A DNA stretch of 64,000 bases from Branchiostoma lanceolatum (GCF_035083965.1 NC_089726.1:9305501-9369500); one strand, 5' to 3'. Positions 12,509 to 27,300 are shown, counted from the first letter of the stretch. Numbers and translations are program-made. Notes: generated by a model from the sequence alone, not told the origin.

Positions 12509-13881
12509 CTTGGTTCACAGGTATATTAGACGGCTGAAGACGGAAATTGTATAGTGTGCATTGTTGCGGAGTAAATGCTGACGAAAGTTTCATTACCCCG
12601 TATAAGACTTTAAAAACCGAACACCAAGGGACCCACAACTTCTCGAAAAATTAAAACCGAAAAATTAAGATTTTTTGAAAGTCATCTTCTACTTGGATGC
12701 AACATGAGGCTGGAATGGATTCCACTGACTACTCCAACCCAGCGCCGAACTTGGTTGGGGAGTGGTCGGGAACAAAGTCGTCACGGGGAGGTCGTGAATA
12801 TGTTACATATCATAGGAATATACTAGGTCACGCCGTGTGGATCTCGTATTACTAGTACGAGTCTAGTTCACACACTAGTGTATTAATTGGAAGGGTCATT
12901 AAATGCCCACTGGTGTCGGTGTGTGACTAAGGATACAACTTACCTTATTGATTTTTTGTCAAACAGGCATACTATGCCAATGTTTTAGTTCTCTTCTTTC
13001 TTTCTTTCATCATCATGGTAATGTTAAATTCATTGCCTCTTTCACTGAAATCCACGAATTAATCCTCTTAATGCGTAAACACAACTCCTTTACTACAACG
13101 TTGATGCGGCTAGCATCTGGAGTGCCATAACTGCGAAAACACAGACAGATAAACAAGACTAAATGTGATATCTTCCACGAATTCGTAGACTTCCACATTG
13201 TCCGTTTGTAATGTATGATTAAAGGAACATACACATTCATGTCAGTAATGGCAAGAAAATACGTACTTATTGCCTACATCAACTTGATGCCACCATTGGA
13301 CTGTACTATTCAGCTATCAACAATGTCGATCTGTAATGCTTCAGTATCTGAAAAGCTGCTAGGAGGTCCATACTCGCTAGGTTTCTTCTACTACCAGCAT
13401 ACCAAATTTAATAAAAGTCCGTCGATACGATCATGAGTCCTGGAGCGAACGTACACACAACCAGAAACAGTACCTCCCTTCGGAGATGAAGCTCTGAAGT
13501 TATTTATATTCCAAACACTGTGATATGATGAACATTAAATGAACCTACACAAAACTCAAAACACAATAACAATAATTGCCGCTTCAATCTTTATTCAGCT
13601 CGGTAATGCCCCCCCCCCCCATCTCTGGCTTTTATGACAAGTTTAAACTAGTAGGGAGATATCTATTATATCATTTACAACAAGGTAGTCGACCGACAAC
13701 GCATAAAACAAAACCGTGAGGATCAAGCACTGCGCATGCAAATACAACACTGTTTTACAGTGTTTTATCTTGCTTATGAACCCTAATAACGACACAAAAA
13801 GGTCAATAGACCACAAACATTGAATCAATAAAGTTGCTTGTTTGGGAAATAACGAGATATTAATCATATTAAGGCAATGTT
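12509..13881. repeat. 1.37 kb tandem duplication, copy 2
   Basis: Second copy of the 11127-12497 unit. It is nearly identical from about 12690 to the end; scattered single-base changes are visible, for example near 12906, 13704, 13764 and 13820. The sequence diverges abruptly after CAATGTT at 13881. No terminal inverted repeats or target-site duplication were found, which favours unequal exchange or replication slippage, or retained haplotypes in the assembly, over transposition. Confidence 0.85.
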
Positions 13882-14223
13882 CCAGGCCTTATTGTCTATT
13901 TCTTTGTCGAGTCAGTCATACAAAAATATAGAATTATTCTGTACATCCTATATACAGTTTTGTGGTTAACATTTTTGTATTACAATAGGGATTTGCACAT
14001 ATGTTTTTAAACACTCGTATATTTCATACACAATCTATTGATTGATAACAGGTGAAAGCGTGCTTGGTTGGTTGGGTTTCAGCCACTTTCTGTGTCCCGT
14101 CAGTGAGTTGTACAGGTACCTTCTACCGGAAACTGGAGCGGGAGGACAAAGATGGGAAATGGTTAGATATGTGTTACCGGTACAGCACATGCCAGAGATA
14201 ATCAACATTGGAGACTTGTCAAG

Positions 14224-15340
14224 TCAAGTAATTTCAACACGGGGGTTTTCTTCTATGGCCGAAAAATGCACCAATAGATAGAATTGTAGCGACATTTCTC
14301 ATCCGTCGAGGGTGTTAGAGAAAACATAGAAGTAAACATGTTAAGTTCTGCAAACGGTTTTTTAGACGACATACATGTACGTAATGAGTACGGAGGATGT
14401 AAAAAATCAGTATACATTGTTTTGGATTACTTTTGAAACGTCTTCTACAAATACATTAACATTTTGCAATCCGAAAGTCTTTTTTGTGTCATGCACGAAG
14501 ACAGGGGCAAACGGTAGTATTACACTTGGCGTGCGCGTTTCCTAGACTGGAATACCATAAAAGCTCATTTTCAGAAGTGATGAATATATTCAACTCTTAC
14601 CTGTATCTGTAGCCACTCCATCAAAGTAACTGTTACTCCTTCTGTCCTCTGATGTTAGTGAAGTTGTGGGGCTTTTTCTCTCACGACTGTTTGGCACTTT
14701 TGGGGTGTTCTGAGAAAATAAAGTTAAGATAAGCAACGATCGAGGTACGGTTACAGCTAAAATCTCGCTTTTACTACTCCCCATATGATTTCTTTGTTGT
14801 TAACCTTTGTCACATTTGGGAATGAAATAAATTGTCTTTAATAATCATTGTAACAAACCACGCTTTTACTCATTCAATAGTTCTGATACTTACCTTCTCC
14901 GGGGTACTTTGTTTTGCATTCTTCACGGGAGTGTTGAGTCTTGTATTCTTTAGTCCTGTGATTGCGAAATTGATTTAAATATAAGACGGTGGAATATTGA
15001 TTATTGAGTTATTGAAAAGAGTCTATGAAGAGAGAGGAAAACTTTGAACTTGCAAATTGTCGTCGCCTAGAGAGCTTGAATTAGTAGTGACTGCAGGAGC
15101 TTAGAGTACAACTCTAAATGACCAACGTCATCTATGATTGCTCAAGAAAACTGCAATCTTCTGGTCTCTTAACCTGTTACATGTATGTATAGAATCTTTA
15201 TTTCCAGTTTATAACGAACATTATGTAACGTACCTGCTGTGCCCTTACTATCAGTCCAGGCGTTCGCGATGATCACAGGTTGAGTTTTAGCCTTTTCTTT
15301 GTCTTTCTCCTCCGCGTTCGTTGGTTTCGACTTTACCACT
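14224..15340 (-). CDS. Giant cadherin exons 26-29: short cytoplasmic tail
   Basis: Exons 15340-15234, 14955-14894, 14709-14601 and 14252-14224 encode about 100 residues, Lys/Glu then Ser/Thr/Pro rich. Landmarks are [45 protein letters not shown] and [12 protein letters not shown]. The proposed last exon adds EENPRVEIT and a TGA at 14226-14224. No catenin-binding or canonical PDZ-ligand motif is visible. Repeated S/T-P sites suggest possible proline-directed phosphorylation. The final 29-nt exon is supported only by its acceptor and phase. Confidence 0.72.
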
Positions 15341-18300
15341 CTGTAAGCATCAATGTATTCAAACATGACGTATAACTGACAATAATGATTATGAGTAATA
15401 TGATCGCCGGTATCTTTGTAAAGAATATCATTATGACTCATGAAACAGAAGAAATGAGTATAAACGCTGATCTTTTACAAATAGGGAAATATATCAGAGA
15501 ATGTTTAGACATTAGAACTAGTAGTGTAATTGATACGTTAACTCGATATGTTGAATCATTTATATACTTCTAGGTATCTTAATCCCTTTGTATCCAATTT
15601 TTTGTTTGCATGTACCGTTATAGAAGCCTTACGAAAGTCGCTGTACTTTTTTGTGTCAATAAAGGCTGATTTATTATTTTTCTTTTAGAGAGCTAGATAG
15701 ATAATGACAAGTCTTCATGAGATACTTGTCATCTTTTAGGGAAATGTTCGCTTACTTGTCCACCTTGTTCTTTCTCCTCCTCTTACAGAATCCCACACAG
15801 CAGACAAGGAGCAGGATGAGCAGTATGAGCCCCACCACTGCGCTGATGGTCAGCACTGCTATTCCGGCGGGGGTCTGCACAAATGGTGTAGCAGCCGTCG
15901 TCACACTGTTGTCAATCGACCGAGCAACCTATATGGCATGGTAAAAACGGAAATGGGTAAAGTAAACTTAAGGCTTTCAATAATAGGGATCATTCTATTC
16001 CCATATACCCTGTGTCATTATCTCCATGAAACCGGAGACAGCATTTTAGCTATGTTTGTTTGTTTGTATTGGTGTGTGTTCGCACAGTGGCAGGTTGAGG
16101 TGGCCCGGGTTCAACAATGGCATGATGTGTGCGAGAGGGGCATGTAATGAGTCATGGTTCAAACTATAGTTACTTCAGATCTCTAGGGTTGCTCAGTTTA
16201 ATATTGTCACAACAATGTTCAGTCCAATTTATCAGGCATTGGTGATTTCATGCAGTGTTATACTTTATCTTTTAGTGCAGCTGGTTATCGGGTGATATGG
16301 AAGAAATGGCATTGCTTCGAGTAGATGACAAACATGAAATAAGACATTTGTGGTCAACGACTATGTAGCGCTCCACCGTGTCAGATAACCTAATGGGTTT
16401 CATTGCATTGATAGTCCTTGAATGATGCTAAATACCTGTGTCACTGGGAAGTTTAGAAACTCCTGGCCGGAAATGGCGGCACTGGGCGTTCCCGAATCGT
16501 CCAGCTGGGCGACCTCCAGGATCTCGTCGGCGGACATGAAGGATTTTGCCGCCGTCAGACCGGACGACGAGTCGGTGAGGGTGTTGGCGACCCCGTACAC
16601 AGACACGGTGACGGAGCTAATGGCAGTGAAGAAAGAAGGCAGATCAAAAATTGAAACTGGCACAAACTAGAAAGTAGATTGGCAAAGTTAAAAGAAAACC
16701 ATAGCTCTTGATCTTTCAATGCTCTATAGACAACCTGTTCTACTCACTCGGACTGCAACAGACGCCTGCGGCTGGTGCCGCTGTTAGTTGTGACGTCAGA
16801 GACCCCGATCCTCCCTGGCGCGAACACCGCGGACAGAGCTGCGATAAACGAGTCCTGGACCTACAGGAACAATGATTACATGCCTAATTTAAAATCAAAC
16901 AGCTACACGTACTACGAAGTAAAATAGATTCGTTTAGTTTTGATATCAATTTGAAACACAGTACTACAGAGGGACACCGGCTTAACCTCTGAGGCATTGG
17001 AGAAGGCAATGATTGACAGACGACTTTGGGCTGACAGAGTGGTTTGATTGGAGGAGGAGGTCTGACACTCGATGTAAGTCAAGTAAGTCATCTTACAGTA
17101 TGTATAGAGTGGGCATGATTTGCTTAAGTAGACTCCATACACAAAGTACCAACCTGTAAAAACTGGTCATACGTCAGAGCTACCACCATGTCCACCAGAC
17201 ACTCCTCCGGACGGAACGTGTCCACACGAATAGTCGCTGGTGGGTCGGACGTCAGGACTGGTGAGCCTGTCGGACAAAGTGAACCCGTTAAAACTGTTTT
17301 TAAACGAACGATATTTCATAAAGGCAGCCAATACCAGCGTTTTTCGAAAGGCAGTCTGTCAGTTAAGATTACCAACATACATGTATGTATACAACGTTAG
17401 ACGCAGGGCAACATGCGTCTCAGTGCAAGAGGAATACATAGTATGTTCTAAGGGCAATGGCACGTCATTATACTTCTTAATGTTGGAAGCAAATATAATA
17501 CAGCACTTAAATAAAACATGTCGTACCTGCATCCCTGGCCACGGCGCTCATGACGTACTTGAAGTCCGGCTCCAGCAGCGTGCTGTTGTCCTTCTTACGG
17601 AAGTGCCCGGACAGCAGGTCCACGTGGAACAGGCTGGTGTAGTCTAACAGGTAGTACTGGATCTCTCCGTTAATGCCTTAGGTGAAGGATGGGGAAAAAG
17701 AAAAACAAAATTGAGACATACAGGTACTGAGAAATCGATAAGACTCCCTATACCCTAAAATGGTTAGATCAGAATGCTGTACTATGATTATTGGAACTGC
17801 GGTTGCAGGTATGTTTATAGATATTTAAAGCGTTGTAGTTGATGCGATAATGTTAAGTGTTTCACATTGGTACCAAAAAATACAAGCGATAAAAGCAAAG
17901 GTAAAACTTGATTCACAGCACGGCATATAAGGTTCATAGAATAGGTATACAGAATTAGAAGTAGAGCCACATCAAGATAAAATAACATTATCTAGCAGTG
18001 CTTGGAGCGCCTCTCTCGCAATTGGGAATACAATCTTTATTGACACAACAAAAGTACAGTGACTGTCGTAAGATCCAACTGAACAAGTGGATAGAAATGT
18101 ACTACGTACAAGTACACACATAATTTGTTCACTATTCAAAGACAGTGGAATACCTTGGTCGATATCCGTCGCGCTGAGTGTATCCAGGTTGGTGAGGCTG
18201 CTGCTGTCGTACCGGATCTCCAGGCTAAAGAACGTCTGCACCAGGATTGGTGCGTTGTCATTGACGTCAGAGATCGTCACGTTCACCTCAACGGAGGAAC

Positions 18301-21300
18301 TGAGCTGAGGAGACCCGCCGTCTGTAGCCACCACGAACATCTGTACAAAGTCTAGTGTTTCTCTGTCGTTAGCTTCCCTCACTGATATTTGTCCCGACGT
18401 AGAATCAATGTTGTAGAACTGTACCCCGGACGTGCTGCTCGGGGATATGGAATAGGTTATGTCTGCGTTTGTACCCGAGTCGCCATCGGTCGCGCTGACT
18501 GTCAAAATGCTTGTCCCCTGAGCTAGATTCTCTTCAATAGTGATGCTGTAAGATGTTTGAGTGAAGTTGGGTGTGTTGTCGTTGAGGTCAAGAACGTATA
18601 CGGTCACTGTTGTCTCGCCTGAGAATTGCGGGGTCCCCTGGTCTCTTACGTACACAAGGAACGTGTAGGAGGAAACACTTTCACGGTCAAGGTTGCCGCT
18701 TGTGTACAACACACCCGTCATGTTGTCAACAGTGAAGGGCACGGACGTGTCCAACATGTAGTAGTTGACCTCTCCGTTCGTACCGTTGTCGACGTCGCTA
18801 GCGCTGACCGTGATCACGGAAGTTCCAACAGCGACGTTTTCGTTGACATTTGTTTGGTAGGACGATTGTCCGAAGACCGGGGCGTTGTCGTTTATGTCGA
18901 CAATTCTGATGTACACGACTGATGTGGCTGTATAGAAGGGGCTTTCGCCATCTTGGGCTTGGATTGTCAGGTTGTATGTGTCTTGTATTTCTCTATCAAA
19001 CGTGCCGATAGTGAATATGTATCCATAGATAGGATCGATGCTGAATTTGTTGTTATCGTTTCCAGACAAAATGGAGAATGTGATCTGGCTGTTTACCCCA
19101 TCATCCGGATCGGTGGCCACTGGGGTTGATACTGTAGTGTAGAGCATGGCATCTTCGTCTACGAACTCCGTGTAAGAAGCTTGGGCGAAGGTTGGGGCAT
19201 TGTCATTTGCGTCTTCTACGGTAATGACAACTATAGCCGGCGTAGAAACCTGTGGCGGTGAACCGCCATCCGTAGCAGTGATAGAGAGAAAATAGAGGGG
19301 CGTGATCTCGCGGTCTAGGGCATTGACGAGAAACACGACTCCATCTTGATTTATCTGGAACTGATTGTTGGGATCCCCTGATGCGATGGAGTACGTGATG
19401 TCAGCGTTTGTTCCAGAGTCTGCGTCAGACGCGTACACTGTTAACAGGTCTATAGGGTAGAGCGAATCTTCTGACAGGGTGTACGTGTAACTGGTGGGAG
19501 AGAACACTGGACTGTTGTCGTTGAGATCGTTCAGGACCACCTGCACTCCTGACCAAGAGGAGTACAGCTGTGGGGATCCATTGTCATATGCTCTAACGAA
19601 GAAGTAGTATGATTTCCTAGATTCGAAGTCCAGTGTACTCTGACTAGATACGTCGCCGGTTGTGCTGTTGAGGTAAAAGAAGCTCGCGTCAGAGCCGCGG
19701 GTCGTGTATGTGATATCGCTGTTGTTGCCTTCGTCGGGATCTGTGGCTAAAATTGTCAGGAGGACGGTCCCTATGGGTTCGTTCTCGTCAACTGTTACAG
19801 GGTACACGGTGTTACTCATGGCGGGCGTGTTGTCATTCACGTCAGTGACGAAAACGTACAACAACATGAAGTCGTAGTAGTCCGTGTCCTCCGCTGTTAT
19901 GTTCACGACGTACGACGACAGTGTTTCCCTGTCCAGTGCTGCGCCAAGTCTTACTATCCCCGTGACGCTGTCTATGAGGAAAGTGGGAGAACTGCTGGAC
20001 ACGATGGAGTAGGTCAGGTCACTGTGTTCCCCCAGGTCGCTGTCTGTTGCGTTGGCGTCGTACAGGACGGTTCCCACCGCAGCAGCCTCGGATACATTAA
20101 TGGTTGTATTGTCTACAGCGAACACTGGCTGGTTGTCGTTTTCGGATATGACGTTGACAATCACTTCTGCTGTGTCCGTGAATGATGGTTCTTGCACGTC
20201 AGTTGCCTGTACCGTCAGGACATACTGCTGTTCCGTCTCATAGTCTAACGCCCCCAGCAGGGACAGCGTGTCGCCGATGAGTGCAAAGATACCCGTCCCG
20301 TTTCCGGAAGTGACGCTCAGGACAGAAATGGCGTTAACGCCATCGTCTGCGTCCGTATAGGTAAGCGCGGCTAACTGTGAGCCTAAAGCGGCGCCCTCAA
20401 CAACACTCACGGTGTACGACTCGGGCTCGAAACTGGGCGGATTGTCGTCTACATCCAACACCATGATTTCTACCTGGACGTCAGCGAAGAGCTGCGGAGC
20501 TCCTCCGTACACGTTATCATGTACTCTCACCGTTAGGTTGTAGAAATTTGTAGTCTCCCGATCTAGAGGTCTCAGAACAGATATGTCTCCCGTCTCGTCG
20601 TCAATGGAGAACGTGTTTCCTGAATTTCCGGAGACGATGGAGTAGCGGACCATGCCTTGGGCTTGGTCGGACCTGTCGGCGTCGGTTGCGCCGACGATCA
20701 CTACCACAGTCCCGCTGGTTATATTTTCGAATAGATTCGTCGAGTAGGACGAGTCGTTGTACACAGGAGTGAATTCGTTCACCGGGTTTACATGTACCGA
20801 CACTGTTATGTTGGCACTGAGAGCGGGAGATCCATTGTCAGCCACGGCCAGCGTCAGGTAGTACCAGTCGTCGCCTTCGAAATCAAGAGAGTTCTGAACT
20901 TGTAGTTGGTTCAATACCATTGCAAAGCGGTTGGTTGTGTCTCCACTGACAATACTGTACGATAGATCGGCGTTGTTATTTATGTCTTGGTCCGTACAAT
21001 TAAAAGACGCCAAGGTTGTCCCCACGGTGACATCTTCGTCCAGTTCAATATTCACGACATACGCAGAACACGTGGGCTGGTTGTCATTCACGTCAGTGAC
21101 GTTAACGTAAACGTAGACGCTGCTGGAGAGTGCTGGAGATCCCATGTCGGTGGCCGTGACGGTGAGCACGTAGTAGTCGGTGCCTTCCCTGTCCAGGCGG
21201 CGCTTGATTCCTACCTCTCCATTCGTGGCACTGATCTCGAACACCCCGGCATTGTTCCCACCCGTGATACTGTAGGTGAACTGTCCGTCATCGCCTATGT

Positions 21301-24300
21301 CTGAGTCCGTAGCGTTGACTTGAAGGATAACAACTCCTGCTGTTTCGTTCTCAGCAACGCTAACCTGGTAACTCGTGTCCACAAATGCCGGCGCTACCTC
21401 GTTCACTCCCGTTACCTCTACACTTACAAAAACAGTTGCCGTGTTGCTTTGATATCCGTTGTCGCTCACTTCTACCTGGATGTAGTAACTGTCGGTGGTC
21501 TCGTAGTCTAGGGACGCCGCCAGATACACGTCCGCGTTACTAGGCGACATGGCAATGCTTCCATCGCTGCCGTTCACGATGGTGTACGTCAGCTGTGCGT
21601 TTTCGTTGATGTCATTGTCGCTGCAGTTCACTGTGAGCAACACGGTATTGATAGCGGTGTTTTCGGGTACGGTAACCGTATGGTAGGTGGGAAGGCAGGA
21701 CGGTGTGTTGTCGTTGGCGTCTTCTATGGTGACTGTCACGGTACTGGTGCCTGACCTCTGTGGCGACGTTCCGCCGTCGGTGGCGACAACTGTCATAAGG
21801 ACACACATCTTAGCAACATTAAAATACATTCATGAAGATTACATCTCAGTTTATTCCTTTTTGGAATAAATAGATTACTATGTCTGGGAAAAAAAGTAGA
21901 GCTTACATTTTGACGTTAAAAGGGGTAGTTTACCAAATGGACCGCTTTATTACAGTACATTTGAAGACAAAAAGTATGCAATCAATACGGAGAAGGTGAG
22001 CCATGTCTAACTCACCCGTCAGCACGTATGTATCCAGCGCCTCTCTGTTCAGGACGGCTGCAGTACTCAGGTCACCAGACAAGTAATCCAGGCTAAAGGC
22101 ACCGTCCTGATTCCCGGATGTGATGTAATATTTCACTTCACCTGGTATACACAGAGGTGATGATACTAGATTACATTTACAAGCTTAAGAATGTTTATAC
22201 AGAAGAGATCATGTTAACATTATATCTGTTAGCAAAACACCACTTAACATTGAGGAAGCATAGTCACCAGATTATTTTTGATAATTTAATTAAGCTGTTT
22301 GTGCGATCATGTCATACAGAATTGATCTCGATGTTCTTAAGAGAGTTTCATTGATTTCGAAGTATGGCCTTCCTGACAGTCACGGCACTCGAACAGCAAT
22401 AAAAGAGAAGTCTTACCTTGTGTCCCAGCGTCCTGATCCTGAGCGGACACCGCCAGGATCGACGTGGCTAGGGAGATGTTCTCGTTGATGGAGACGCCGT
22501 ACGGGTTCAGGGTGAACACCGGCTGGAACTCGTTCACTCCGGTTATCTCCATGGTAACGATCACCACCGTGGACAGGGAAGGAGAACCATCGTCTGAAAC
22601 TGGTAAGAAAGTGCATGAATAAGTATAACAGATGATATGAATATGATATGCTAATATAGATGTGAATCTTAAAAATTGTAAATTTGAGACGACAGAATTT
22701 AGAAACTCATCAAAATTAGCTCGATAACAACACTACTGTCTTCTTCATCTATTAAACAACGCTGTACACTTGACAAGTTGACATTGAGTGTTTCCAAATC
22801 GATTGAAAAACAAACAAATAAACATTCAGACAACAAAGCAACAAAGCAACAAACAAAAACAAAGAAAGAAACAATTGAAGGAAACATTTTGTGAGATGTA
22901 TCTACCAGTGATGGTGATTTGATATTCCGTTGTGTTCTCGTAGTTCAGTCCCGTGCTGACTGTCAGCTGTCCGGTACTGTCTACATGGAACTGTCCGTCC
23001 AGGTCACCTGACGAGATGGTGTAGGCCAGGTCACCATTCACACCCTCATCTGGGTCACTGTATGAAGGAAATAATATTTCAGGAAATAGATATACTCCAA
23101 GAGCAACATAATATTAGCATATGTGTTAAAGCCACCACTTACATTTTTGCATGCTATCATCAAAACCCTTTGTCGCTAAAACGTCTTTTAAAATGATCTT
23201 GTGTAGCGGCACTGGCAGTAAAGATGGCCTCTACCATGATTTCTACCCATTGAAAACAAATGACAGCTAGAGACACGCAGAACTCACCTGCATGTTAGCT
23301 GCAGCAAAGACGTTCCCGCCGGTACGGATTCTGCCAGCGTCCGGTCGTAGTAGTAGCCCGTACACGTTGGCGCGTTGTCGTTAACGTCGTCCACTGTCAC
23401 GATAACCGTCGCGTCAGCCGACCTACTAGGCGAGGACCCTCCATCGTACGCCGTCACAGTCAGCACGTAAGAACCGGTCACCTCTCGGTCAAGCTCTTTG
23501 TCCACCGTTATCCACCCTGTGACGTAATCTATCGCAAAGTTGCCGTTAGAGTTCCCGGATGTGAATAAGTACGTGACGTCACCGTCGGAACCGTCGTCGT
23601 CATCAGAAGCCGTGGTGCGAATGACCGCGTCACCAAGACTGGCACCTTCGCTGATAGTGGCTGTGTAGTAGCCTCCGTTTGAAAAAACTGGGTCGAATTC
23701 GTTGTATGCGGTGATTTGAATACCTACCCTGGCGGTAGATGTTAGCTGGGGCGTGCCCTGATCTGTTGCGGTCACCGACAGTGTGTAAACAGTAGTGGCC
23801 TCGTAGTCCAGATATGCTATGGAGGTCACGTACAAGTTGCCGCTTGAATCTACGGCAAAAATGTTGTCCGGAGCGTTACCAGCGACAATGTTGTAATCAA
23901 ACGTGCCGCCAACCCCCAGGTCGCTGTCACTGGCCACGATAGTGACGACATTGTAACCGACAGTTGCGTTTTCGGGCACTTCTGCGGTGTACGCGGCCGG
24001 ACTGAACACAGGCGCGTTGTCATTGGTGTCTCCTATGGTGATCGTCAAGGTAACACTGTTAGACCTGAGGGCCGGAGTGGTGCCAGAATCCGTCGCCACA
24101 ACTGTTAACGTGTACGTGTCTTGGGTCTCCTTGTCCAGTGTGCCCTTCACCCTGATGTCCCCCGTGTACTCGTCAATGTAGAACTTCGTGCTCGTCGCCG
24201 CGAAGCTGTACGTGACGTCATCAGGCAGTCCGTCCGAGCCGTAGTCGGCATCTGTGGCTGTCACCTGACCTATAGAGATCCCAATAGCCGTGTCTTCGTC

Positions 24301-27300
24301 TATGGCAATGTTGTACGATGCTTGGCCAAACGTTGGATCAAACTCGTTGTAAGGGGTTATGGTGATACCGACCTGAGCGGTTGCCGACAGAGGCGTCGAG
24401 CCCTGGTCCGTGGCGGTGACCGTCAGCGAGTAGGACGTGGTTGTCTCGTAATCGAGAGCTCGAGCTGTGGTGATGGCGCCGAACTGATTTATAGAAAAGT
24501 CTGTGTTTGTGTTTCCTCCAGTGATGGCGTAGTACATATTCCCGTTGATACCAGTGTCAAAGTCGAATGCGGTGGGCCACTCTGCAAGCGTACCGACTGC
24601 GTCGTTTTCGCTAAGGGTGACTTGGTATGTTGGAGTAAAGAAAACAGGTGCATTGTCGTTTACATCTGTTATAATGATCGTGACATTTACTTCAGCAGAC
24701 AAGGCATTGGATGGGTTGGCTGGTTGATCGGTGGCCGTAACTTGTAGGAAGTATGAGGAGGTGCTTTCTCTATCTAGTGCGGACTTCAGAACCAGCCATC
24801 CTGTGGTTTCTTCCAGTAGAAAGGTGTTGTCAGCAGCCATGCTGTAGCGCACAACACCGTCGTCCCCGGCGTCGGTGTCCGTTGTTATGACTTGTAGAAC
24901 AGAAGTGCCAAGACTCGTGTCTTCAGGCACGGAAACGACATAGGCGGTCTCTGAAAACTGCGGCGTGTCCTCATTTACCGGGCTGACTGCTACCGTGACG
25001 AGTGCCGTTCCCGTTAGTTTAGTAGTACCCTGGTCAATCGCATGAACTGTTAGTGAGTAAGACTGAGGATTGGAGCTGGAGTCATACTCTAGCGGGTTCT
25101 GGAGAGTGATTTGTCCGGTCGTTTGGTCGATGGCGAACGTGTTCCCGACGTTACCGGATCCGGAAAAGTAGTACTGAATCTGAGCGTTAGTTCCCGCGTC
25201 AAACAGATCCTGACACGTGACGGTAGTCATCACCGTTCCCGTAGCCGTGCTCTCGTTAAAGGTGACAGCGTAGTTTGAAGGTGTACACTGCGGCTCGTTG
25301 TCGTTGATGTCATTGACGGTTATGTTGACCCACTTGGTGATTGTGTTAGGTGTACCGGCATTGAACAGCACGCCGTCCGAGGCTTGAACTAGAATGCTGT
25401 AGGACGCCGTGGTCTCCCGATCTAGCTCATCTACTAAGTACAGGATGCCTGTAGCAGAGTCCATGCTAAACTTTGCATTGATGTTTCCTAGAGTCAGAAA
25501 CAAAGTATTCTGTCAGTGTTGTGTACGGAGAGCTGCATCTATAACCAACTAGGAAAAGATTATTAGCACGTCAGAGTAAAGGTAGCGACATACATTGTTG
25601 ACCATTGAAACAAAACTGTAAAGAAATACAAACAGAAACAATTGAGATGCTCATGTTTCCAAACTACAGTATGAGCAATCTTAAGGTATCCTAGATACAT
25701 AAATGAGCAAAGAACAGAGCAAGACACATTCATGTTAAGATAATTTTATACATCAAAGTGTACCCACCTGACAGAATAGTATAGGTGATCTGCCCATGAG
25801 CATTGGCGTCGGAGTCTGCGTCCGTAGCAGCGACGTTCGTGATCGGATCGTTCACTGTGAAGTCCTCGTCAACACTGAGAACGACGTCACCGGAAACAAC
25901 AAAGACCGGGGGAAACTCGTTCACAGGGTCCACATGAACCGTCACAGGGATAACATCATAGTTGGGCGGAGAGCCGTTGTCTGCTACTGTGATCTCCAGG
26001 TTGTATTGTCTCGGAACTGGTTGGAGAAAAGAGAAAAATGTTCAGAACGTATTTGTGTGTGTGTGTGCTTCATGTCACCAAAGAATAATATTTTGTGCTA
26101 CAAAACTCGCATCTTAGTTGAAAATATGTTGTGACATTTGGATATCTCTATTTGTGAAATGAAATGAAGAAATATTGTACAGAGGTATGTCTAAAATTAC
26201 CTGCGTCATAGTCCAGCGGCGTGGTCAGCAGTAGATCAGACCCATTCATGTAGAACTGGTTAGTGTCGCCTGCAGTGATGGAGTAGGTTAGGACTCCGAA
26301 CGTCCCGTCGCTGTCGGTACAGGAGAGCGACGTTACTATGTAGTTCGCCGCCTCGCTCTCTGACACCGTCTCGGAGAACACAGAAGGCACGCACTGCGCT
26401 GTGTTGTCGTTAACGTCGTCGAGAATGATAATGATCGTCGTGTCTGCGCTCAGGGGCGGGGTTCCACCGTCTGCCGCCCGCACCACGAGACTGTACAGCG
26501 AAGTGGTCTCCCAGTCCAGGGGCGAGGTTGTCACGATCACTCCACTGCTGGGGTCGATGCTAAAGTGGCCATCGGTGTTTCCTGACGTAATGCTGTACGT
26601 CACAATGCCATGGGCGTGGTTGGAGGCGTCGGTATCTGCAGCGTCCAAGTCAATGACGGTACTGCCAATACTGATATCTTCGGACAGGGTTACCGGGATT
26701 GCCGGGGGAGAAAATGACGGTGTGTCTTCGTTTTCGGGCGAAACTTCGATGGTGACTGTCACTGTTGTTGTTTTCTGATTCGCAGCTATCACTGAGTTAT
26801 CGCTTACCAGGACGACAAGGGAATACAGCGTTTCCCCTCCGTCATAGTCTAACGCAGTTGACACTTGAATCTGTCCAGTCGAAACGTCGAACTTAGTAGA
26901 CGGGGTCTGTGTGGCGGTGTACGTTAAAGCCCCGTCAAAGCCGCTGTCGCTGTCCGTACAGCCCAAGTCGACGACCACATTCCCGACGTTCGCATTTTCG
27001 CTCACTGCTACACCGAAGTCAGAAGAGGTGCATGTCGGGTAGAACTCGTTCACGCCGTCCAGGTTGACCGTGACCGTGGCCGTGGATTCCAGCCCGCCGC
27101 CGTCCGTTGCCACGACAACCAGGTTATAGCTGGTCGATGTTTCATAGTCAAGTGTAGATGCCACAGAGATCTCGCCTGGTCAAAACATGAGATATATAGT
27201 GACAAACTGTGGCATGATCATCGTCACAGACGTGGTTGCAGTGTAAAGTTATGGACAAGGCAAGGCTTTCCAATGTTAAATCAGATTATTTTATTTCAAA

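Noticed and set aside
11561..13867. Small ORFs repeated in the tandem duplication
   Set aside because: Their conservation between copies is explained by the recent DNA duplication. No known domain or codon signature is seen.
14042..14281. 79-codon plus-strand ORF near the cadherin 3' end
   Set aside because: It overlaps the proposed last minus-strand exon and has no recognisable protein features.
24121..24747. 208-codon plus-strand ORF opposite giant cadherin exon 16
   Set aside because: It is a shadow of the minus-strand exon: no splice signals, no recognisable domain, and its length follows from codon bias in the repeats. The same applies to 27519-28124 and 20987-21304.
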